This document shows, piece by piece, positions 51,807-64,000 of a stretch of 64,000 nt of DNA; positions within the stretch are counted from its first letter, which is position 1; each line of letters begins with the position of its first letter. Below the pieces are notes generated by a model. It was given only the letters and a program-made list of their open reading frames with translations. It searched no databases and was not told the DNA's origin. This DNA comes from Latrodectus hesperus (lineage: Eukaryota; Arthropoda; Arachnida; Araneae; Theridiidae), in the NCBI GenBank assembly GCA_037975125.1, contig CM075858.1:70766042-70830041 (forward strand), in the 5' to 3' direction. A program made the position numbers and the translations under genes.

Positions 51807-54800
51807 CTAACAATCTATATTATAACAGATAAATATGATTAATTACATTCTAATTATTTTTACAATTACCATGATAAAAATGTGTAAATTTTCTTCAAAC
51901 CAGACTTTTAAAATTAATGTCAATGGTTATCAACTCAATGATTAACAGTCGCCTTTAACAAAAGTTATTTCATTCGACAGTAACTTTTGTCTTTAAAATA
52001 TAAAAAATTTGAATCTATGAATTCGGGAATGGGAAGAAAATATGGTTGTAGTAAATTTCGATATCCGTAATTGTTATATAAAGCTATACCAATTATATGC
52101 AATATCCAGTGGATCACATTCATCTTCATAAAATGTCAGTTAGATGTTGGAGTATGAGAAATTTTTGGAGATGAATTTCGAATTCCTTGAATTTCGAACG
52201 TATGGTTGCGTGCATTCTAAAATACAATATCGATGTAGGAAATTCCTCATCAGACTATTGCATTTTACAAAACGAGATATTTTTATCATTTAAATGGCAC
52301 ATCAATACTTTCGCAAATTAAGTATTGATTTTTTATGTAAAGTGAAGAACAAGTTCACTTTAAAAAGTAAGTCATTACAAATCTGAAAACATGTTTTTAT
52401 TGAACATCATAAGAATGAGTCATTTAATTTCTAAAGCAAACTGAAGTATTCAATACATTTCATATAGTAAATTATTATAATATTGATATTCTACTGGAAA
52501 TATTTATCAAAAATTATATTGTGTCTTACATGATGCGTATACCTTTATTATTTTTTTCGATATACCTTTATTCGATTTAGAGTACATTTTATTATGTCAA
52601 TTTGATTGGTCAGTTTTGAGAAACAAAATAAGAGGATTTTTGTTTAAAATGTGAATATTAAAAATTTCGCTTATTTAATTTGTACGTAAATAAATATTTG
52701 ATAGTTCAATTATCTTTAAAAGATTAGAAAATATTAATCATTATTTAGAATTCTGCTTAACTTGTATATTTAGAAATTATTTTTTAGATGTTTTAGGAAA
52801 TAGAAAAAAAATCAGAAGAAAAATAGAAAGAGTATTTTAAAATTTTGTAAATTGAAATAGTATTAAATATATTTATGTTCAAATTGATTGATTAATATCA
52901 CACAAATTATCTCCTATTTTAACCTACATAATATATTTTCGTAATAAAAGGACTATCTTTTATATTGAAACTAAGCACCACTGAATTATTTTTTATTTAA
53001 TGACAAATTAATCAATGAATTAAAAAATATTTTTTTCAATGCTAAGAAATTTACAAAAAAGTTAAATTAAGATTTTTAAAAAATGTTTTTGTAGACTTAA
53101 ACTTATTAAATACTGATCAAATTTGCAAGGATTTATAAAATATGATATTATAAATTATATTTAGATACATAACAACTGATACTAAAAAACCTTAAAATCA
53201 AATTTAAAATGTTGTAATACATTTTTCGAAATAAATAAATATTCTAAAATTTAAAACTCTTATTACTGATTTTATTGAGATATATAACTTATTAGTGAGG
53301 TATATTGAAAAACAAAAAATAACACTGACACTTAATAATAACCTGACACTTAGAAACTTAATATAAATTATTTTAAATTAAAATATTTTAAATATTTTTA
53401 GATTTTTTTTATTTTTTAAAAATTTAATCAATAAATATGATTTTAATATTTTTAGCTCTTTACACAATATTGCTTTTTTAAAATTATGTGTTTAGAACAA
53501 TAATACTATTAAAAATAAGGAATTGCAAAAGAAGTTATAATTTAACTGTGAACCAGAATTTCATTGATTAAATTTATATTTATTCAATATTAATTTTTAT
53601 TATAAATGGTAATATTTTTTAAAGATTCTAAGACACAAATTTTCTCTTTTCCTTAAATTTGATGTTTGACTCTTTGAGAGTATAAAAGATTAATGCACCG
53701 TTCTTCGTATTTCTTCACTATTCACAACTTATGATTTTTCATAGTAATGATTTCTTATTTTATCAGAATAAATGAATCTAATGTGGAAAACAATTTATTG
53801 TTACTATTTAAATAGCAACATGTAACATTGTGTACAACATTCCATGTTTTGGTGTAAAAGCACACGTGTGTGTGACTGATATTTTTTACATATTCTAAAT
53901 AATTGTTATTTACTATGCGAAACATTTGTTTGCGATTAACTAACTTCTGATTTGCGTAGAATGAAGATATAGCTCCAATTGAAAGTTGAAGTATTGTAGA
54001 CGAACCTTTTCAATTCAACCAGTTTTTCAATATAAGTGCTAATTAATTTGTGTGAGAATAATACATAGACAACTTTGTACACAATGATAATAAGCTCGCT
54101 TTTATGCATAATATTGATAGAATTCAAGAGCGCAAACATTTTATTTTTATTTTCCTTTAATTCTTCAAATGTAAATCTGAATTTAGAATTCAAACAATAA
54201 ACAAATAAGTTTAGCATTCTACATTTATAGATTAAACACAAAATACACAAACTATTCCTATACTATAAAAAAAATATTTATTACTAAATAAAAGTGGAAA
54301 AAAATATAATTGGTAAAGGGCTTTTTTAAAAAGTATAAATATTAAATTCTTTATGAATGCTGCTAATCACATTAACGATTAATATACAAATAAGAATAAG
54401 TAATTTATTCAAAATAAACATAAAGACGTTATTAAAACAGCCAACAACATGTAATTATTATGTGTGTTATTGTAAAAAAGAATAAAACATTTATTTCCAA
54501 TATTCTGCATTGGAATAAGTTTTTAAAATTGCTGAAAAGAGTTTTATGAAATTACTTTTTTTAATTTCAAATTTATTTTTCAATAATATGCATGTAAATA
54601 ATATTAAATAATAAATTTGAAGTAAAAGAGTAGTTAATAATATTGCAAAATTAATTATACGTAATGGTAGGTTCAGTTAATTTAATAAAATTAAAATATA
54701 TAAAAAATGTTTGTGTGTGAAAAATAAAAAATATCAACAATCAGTGTTTCAATATAAATTGCACTCAAGTTTATGTAACTTTCTTAAGAGATTTCACACT

Positions 54801-55950
54801 AAGTGAGTTATACAGAAATCCCATGATAAATATGATTTTGTTGATAAAATGAATGCTTAAATTGTACAAAACTGAATACATGCTTTATCATAATCAGATA
54901 TTATTTTAATAATCTGTTTAATAATCGTAATGAAAAAATGCAATGAAAATACCATCTATATTTGAACTACCTGAGATATAAATAATATTCCTATTGCAGT
55001 TATAAAGATTTTACAAATAAATAAATCCAATAAATTTCCTAAATATCAATAATTTTGATTCATTTAATGATATATAAGTAACAATAAATGAAAGCAAATG
55101 GAAAAATTATGTCATTCCATTCAGAAAGATTAAAAATTTCACAATTATTCTTATCCATTCACAGGAGCGTAATTCATTGTTATTTCAAAACATTCTATCA
55201 GTAATTTTCAATTAATGAAAACATGCATTTTGTTGAAAGCAAAACTTTCTAGAAACTACTAATATATCGATTAATATGTGAACTTGATAGGTAAAATTCG
55301 ATCCCTGTGATTAATATTTCCATGGAGCAAATTTCTCTATTATAACGGGACTTCATTACTTGAAATTCAAACGAAACGAATGAAGGATTTTAAAAGATTG
55401 GAGTTCGTAGATCCAAGCAAATTTCAGTGCATTTCCATTTGAGTGAAATATTCTGAATATGCTTATCTCCCATTGATTTAGCAAAATATTTGAATGAGTG
55501 AACTGTATTTTCTCAATACATGACTTAACATTGATTTAAAATAAATTTTATTATCATTTATGAGTTTATAGAGTCAGAAAAACGTATTGTTCATAAATAT
55601 CAAAAAAGTCAAATACAATTAATAATTTGCAATATCACGTCAAGCAATAGGTAGGAAAATCTTAAAATATAAGTCATGAACATTTGTCTAATTTCAGATT
55701 CTGGAATTATGGAGCTTGTCATAAATGCATCTGCTTCACAACAATATTTAATAACAACAATATTACAATATTAACAAAAATTAACTAATAATATTAAGAA
55801 TATAATATAGTATTCAAATGAAGTCGGTAGTTTATAAATTTATTGAAACATTTTTATTTATTGAGATATACATATTATTTACTATCCAAATTTTAATACA
55901 TAGAAATTAAATTAAAGCAAACTTATATTAACTTTTAGAGTTATTAGGTT

Positions 55951-56293
55951 GCTAAATTCAATTTTTTGGTTGAAAAGTAATGTAAGATTTTTTTAAATTT
56001 ATGCTGAATTTATTTTTAATTACTTATACTTAATTATTCAAATATTCTGAAACACCAATATTAATGTCAACAGTTAAAAATTAAATTTATGTAACATCAA
56101 ATCATCATTGGTCTATTAATTTTTGCTAAATTCAATTTTTTGGTTGAAATGTAATGTAAGATTTTTTTAATTTATGCTGAATTTATTTTTAATTACTTAT
56201 ACTTAATTATTCAAATATTCTGAAACACCAATATTAATGTCAACAGTTAAAAATTAAATTTATGTAACATCAAATCATCATTGGTCTATTAAT
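55951..56293. repeat. Tandem duplication, ~174-bp unit
   Basis: Two adjacent copies of a unit beginning GCTAAATTCAATTTTTTGG, at 55951-56124 and 56125 to about 56293, nearly identical apart from a few substitutions and one-base indels. The similarity indicates a recent event. No coding sequence is involved. Confidence 0.93.
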
Positions 56294-58168
56294 CTTAAAT
56301 TAAATAACATCTCTAAGATATTTTTCGAATTTCATGAAAATGACATGATTATACTTGATAAACTAAATCATTCACAATTCAATGCTTTTTGTAGCACAAG
56401 AAAAAGTGACTCGGATTCGTCAATCAAGAAGTAGGCAAATTTCACGCATCACAACGTTTAATTTATATATAACCATATACGCATTTCCAAAGCACAATAT
56501 ACTTATTTGGTAGCATAATTAATTATATAACACTTATTTGTAACACAATACTTTTCTCATATGTAACAATTTCAATATTGTACGTAGCATTAATCATTTT
56601 GTAGCAATTAACATTTTTGTTGCAGACTGGTCATAACAAGACCTTTTTAGTCGGTGGTTCTTTTCACACTAACTTACCACGCCACCTACTGGCGTAAACA
56701 GATCGGAGTCAGCATTCTTTACACTTGATAATGAAAGGTTTGCATTGCGAAAATATTCCTGCACTAGAAATACTTTCTCACAATGAAACCTTCATCACAT
56801 TCAGAACCTAGAAATATTTTTGCGTTTCTTGACTTCAACACTCAATTTAGACGATTGAAATATGAATAAATTACATTTTAGGTTTTATAAAGATATAATA
56901 TAGTTAATTACATGGTTAATGGTTTTATTATTGTTAAAAGAAGAAAGAGAGAGTAAAAGGAAACATCTTTGTGCATTAATGGGATGTAAGGCAATTATTT
57001 CCAAAATTAAGTAATTGTGCCACAGAGTTCAAGCTTACATGAATATCTGCATATAACAAAAACATAATACACAAAACTAAAGGTTGTTCTCTCATAAAAT
57101 TAGTGAACATGATGAGGTCATTTGTTGGATTCATGTCTTAAATCAAGCTCAAATGCTCAAATGCTCAAAATGCTCTACATTTTATCAATAACGAGAATGG
57201 GATTTACAAACACGTCTGAACCACTGTGATATTTGTAGAGTTTGATTTTAGTTTCCTAGATAATCAGTCTATTTCTGCACATCAGGAGACAATGTGACAG
57301 GATTTTTCATATTAAGGCTTTAATTTTATATGTACTACAATGGTTGTTGACTGAACCCAAAAATTCCAGGATGTCCATTGGTGGATTATGGAAATGTGAC
57401 TATTCATGTTATGAACATGATGCTGCAAAATTTATGATCTATTTGTGTGGTTCATTTGTTTATACTGTTAATTCAAATTTTAACAAGTGATTTCACCGCC
57501 ATTAAAGTCTCGAATAACTTAATGCATTCTCGCTACAACCATTAAATAATAATTAATGATATTGTGATGCATCTTTTGCTTATGGACAAATTTGATTTTA
57601 ATAAACGTCCACACTGGTCACTTTTCAAAAATATAGTTTAGAATTATTGAAATGTCACTACAAAAATTAATGCCATGCAACATCAATCCAGGATGTTATT
57701 AAAACATTTGTTTTCGTCAACAATGTCACTTTAATGTTCTGATATTATGTTTTCACAAATCAGAAGTACTTCGATTCCCATTGCTACATTGTCATTACTT
57801 TATTTTAAACAATAGTAATTTATTCTCCTTGGACATAAGATGATTTATTTAAAATATAGATTTGTATAAAAATGTTTATAGTTGTATATATATAAAGCAA
57901 AAAATAGTATTACGTTAATGAAGTTGCTTATCATAAATATTATTTTTTATATTTTTTGAAAAAATTTATTGTTTATCATATTTTATTTTTATGTACATTT
58001 TATTTTTAATTTAATACAATTAAACTATTTAAGGAAACAAATATTGCTCTTTTTAAAATATATTTATTTAAAATCAAAATCTATTGTCTTTATTTGCTTA
58101 GCTATGAAGTGATTCCTTTTTGTTTTTTATATTCTCAAAATGAGTTATTAAAAATTACAAAAAAATTT

Positions 58169-58304
<136 letters not shown>

Positions 58305-58499
58305 TTTTAATATTCAAAAAATATTAATAATGTTTTAATATTCTAAAAATTTCTGAACATATTTGATCCTTAATTAATAAATAAAGGTTAATAAAGTCAA
58401 TTTATCACTCACAAAACGCATTTTGCTCATATTACAGTGCTTAAACTTATAGGCATCAAGTTAATAGGTTCTGAAAGGCATTTACATCCAAAGGATATC

Positions 58500-58890
58500 A
58501 TGCATTGTATATGCAACTTTTTGCATTTTGAAAATTGTATAGTAGAGGCGAGTATTGCCGAATGCGACCTTCACCATGTCCAGCAATTTTTCGATAGGGC
58601 TTAGAACCGGGATCTGTGATGTCTAGGAAAATGTTAACTTTGGCAGCTTGGCTTTATCGAACCATCTTTGAACGATTCCTCAATGATAATGCAACATATA
58701 TTTTCATTATCATTGATCATGTATGAATCATTAGCAAAGCAATATTAAATATTGAAGATTGCATGTGATTCGGCAGTATATCATGAATGTTATTTACCCT
58801 TGAGAAATACAAAGTATCATTTCCAAGCCAACAGATGATGTTACTCTCACTAAATTCATGTAGAGTGTGAGTTAGAAAATAATGCCTTAT
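58500..58890 (-). pseudogene. Probable Tc1-type transposase relic
   Basis: Minus-strand translation with frame changes gives pieces that match the C-terminal half of a Tc1-like transposase: VNNIHDILPNHMQSSIFNIA near 58740-58800 (intact elements have YRDILxNHM), WFDKAKLPKLTF near 58640-58675, and LSPIEKLLDMVKVAF near 58560-58605, in place of the conserved SPDLNPIENLL. No long open frame survives. The middle catalytic aspartate block is too degraded to see. The rest of the element may extend to about 59,580 but is not recognisable. Confidence 0.5.
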
Positions 58891-61065
58891 AGATTCGTGT
58901 TTTTGTTGGGGGGTGAATTGGATGTTCAGCCTCAGAAAAATGAGGTCTAGTATAATTCATCCGACAATTGTATCTGTTTCCTATTTTCTTTTATTTTTGT
59001 TTGATGTTTTTTTTCAACACGACAGCAAATGAATGTTTAAATTTTGTGCCGAAATCAGTGGCTTTCTCACAAGCATTTCATTATGCATTTTTATTCCCTG
59101 CAATCCTTTGATCTTATCTTTTCCAACCTTTGATCTTATCCTTATAATCTTATATCATGTATGTAGTTTAAGGTGAATTCTTAAGGGAAGAGACTTAGTT
59201 GATGATTTCTTTCATTCGAATCTCACTAAGTTCCTGCTTTACCACATGAATATTCAGGCCAATCATGCTCTTGGAAAGCTGTAAATTACGTCTTTTCAAA
59301 AAGGAATTACATATTCTGGTCAAGGACTGCATATTCTGATTCTCTTTTTGGGAAAACTATTGATATGACTGTTTTTGTGAATCAATAAGTTTTGCCGTCT
59401 TTAAGATAAAGACCTTTGATAAATGGGCATCGATAGTAATACCGTTTTCAAATTTTGAATTATATGTCCTTTTTTGCAATTTACTTCATTCATCATGGTG
59501 ATTTCGCTTACACTTTACTTATCCAAATTTTCTGAAGACGCGTAACTGAATTCTTAAAACAAGGGCATATTTCATCCATATCAAGCATTTAAAGAAAAAT
59601 GTAAACAGTTTCTGAAACATCTACCAGTGTGTGTGTTAGTGTGTTATATTAATATTATATCATGTATGGCATGTTTTCTATGCTGTAAGCAAGATTGATA
59701 ATTATTCATGAAATACGAGAAGCATGTATAACTTATTGTCAAAAGAAAAAATCCACAAAATTTGATCTTCATTTTTATAACAAAAATTAACAAATTCCAC
59801 ACATAAGCTAATTAAAATCATTTGTTTAGTATATTTGCAGAGACATTGATTTTTATTCTCTTCACTAATCTTACATTTTAAAATTTTAATGGAACATTAT
59901 TAAAATAAATAAATATGAAACCTACTGCTCCAGAAAATACTTATATATTTAAATACAGCCGTTTTATAAATATCTAATTTAAAAAATCTGAATAATTCCT
60001 TCATTTTACCTATTACTTTTTCAATAAAAATCTAAGATTCATTTTATCAAGAAATACGAATTGATTGTGAAAATTTTTCTTGAAAGTTTAAGTTTCTTCA
60101 ATTTAAAAGAAATTTAATTAAATTTCTTAATATGTTTAAGATATTATATTGTTGATGCCACGCTTATTTTTCAATAAACGCTAGTAAAAAGTTAATTTAA
60201 GAAGAAGTCTTAGTAACTATATATTTGTTATAAAATTATCTAATGCATTTTTTGTCCAATGCTAAAAGGTAAATGTATTTTGCTTTATTTTTTCAATCAT
60301 ATAATGTAAACGTTTTATTTAAAAGGAGAAAAATTCTTATTTTTTCTGGTAATATCTATAAGCATTTAATTCCACTTCATTGATTAGAATTTGAATTAAT
60401 TTTATATAATAATTTAAAAAAACATTTTAAAAACGTAACCTTCCTTAGCTATTCAGGATATTTTTTATTCAGAGTTCCTTTTAAAGATAACGTGTTTTAA
60501 AGAAATACATTTTTAAATTTATTTTGCTTTAACTGAAGCTCTTGAAAAGTAAATGAATTCCGTAAAGGTGAAAAAAGTATCCATTGATGAAAGCATCTTT
60601 CCACACAAAAGAAACCTAATATTGCTTAGTCTAAGGTAATTAATGTTTGAGAGCACATTCATACTGCTTTTGAAAACTTTCTTTTTAATTCAATATATTT
60701 TATGATCTTTATGATTAAAAATCACCAAGTAAACTATAAAAATGACAAAAAGTAAAACATTTCAATAATTTCAGCTTTTTGTTTCAAATAAGATGTTAAT
60801 ATGTTTACATGGATATACTTCTTTATTGAAAAGCATTGGCTAACTTACTAAAATTGTTATCAATGAAGAAGATTTACTGCAGTTTCAAGTAGTCAAGTAT
60901 TACAGTCAAATATTTCTTGAAAGATATATTTACATATAATTGTTGTTTCCTAAATCTTTAAGAAAAAATATATTCATTAAAATTTCATACTTCTTCGAGA
61001 AAAAATAGTTCATTTCAATATAAATTTCATCAAAAATTAAAACTATTTACTTAAAAAAGAAAGCA
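58891..61065. other. Partly GC-richer, then AT-rich region; nothing certain
   Basis: 58,900-59,600 is less AT-rich than its surroundings and adjoins the transposase relic, so it may be the 5' half of the same element, but I could not recognise its domains. From 59,600 to 61,065 there is only AT-rich sequence. Confidence 0.4.
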
Positions 61066-61069
61066 AATA

Positions 61070-64000
<2,931 letters not shown>

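Noticed and set aside
53936..54250. 104-codon minus-strand frame
   Set aside because: No recognisable domain, very AT-rich codons and no supporting splice or promoter signals; consistent with a chance frame.

Overview
This is an AT-rich eukaryotic intergenic or repeat window with no intact host protein-coding gene that I can recognise. Very long (TA)n microsatellites, Tc1/mariner transposase relics, Jockey-like LINE fragments and tRNA-derived SINEs point to an arthropod. The style of the SINEs, and of a mariner-like element resembling those often annotated with a DUF4817 helix-turn-helix domain, makes an arachnid (spider) plausible, but that is inference from memory. No prokaryotic signals, CRISPR arrays or operons are visible.

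Layout. 1-2.18 kb: AT-rich, with one weak tRNA-like patch. 2.18-2.38 kb: degenerate ~60-bp repeats. 2.88-3.79 kb: decayed Tc1-type transposase, plus strand. 4.16-4.59 kb: (TA)n array followed by a SINE. 5.5 kb: tRNA-like SINE head. 10.97-11.49 kb: C-terminal scrap of a non-LTR retrotransposon, minus strand. 15.59-16.18 kb: two SINE copies head to tail. 17.7, 20.5 and 50.7 kb: further SINE-like segments. 26.7-39.75 kb: the densest part, where fragments of Jockey-like LINEs (plus strand) alternate with three copies of a divergent histone H4-like sequence (minus strand), ending in a mariner-like transposase relic (minus). 39.94-41.32 kb: a nested palindrome, in which a ~120-150 bp outer inverted repeat encloses (TA)n tracts and a ~0.91 kb mariner-like element with its own ~115-bp terminal inverted repeats. 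43.97-45.09 kb: GC-richer block resembling a solo LTR. 58.5-58.9 kb: probable third Tc1-type relic, minus strand. The rest is unique-looking AT-rich DNA with tandem duplications, hairpins and thirteen long TA-based microsatellites.

The most interesting content is the histone H4-like family at 29.2, 35.2 and 36.4 kb. One copy keeps the exact canonical length of 103 codons plus stop, interrupted by a single stop that one CpG transition could explain. All copies share the same unusual tail replacements (acidic or amide residues at the positions of H4 K5 and K8, aromatic residues at H18/R19). Two retain a histone-type 3' stem-loop followed by a purine-rich element, which implies DNA-level descent from a replication-dependent histone gene rather than retroposition. 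The replacement-rich differences between copies suggest the copies are now pseudogenes, but their common ancestor had already diverged from canonical H4. The genes do not form a working pathway; the window is best read as a record of transposition, local duplication and decay.
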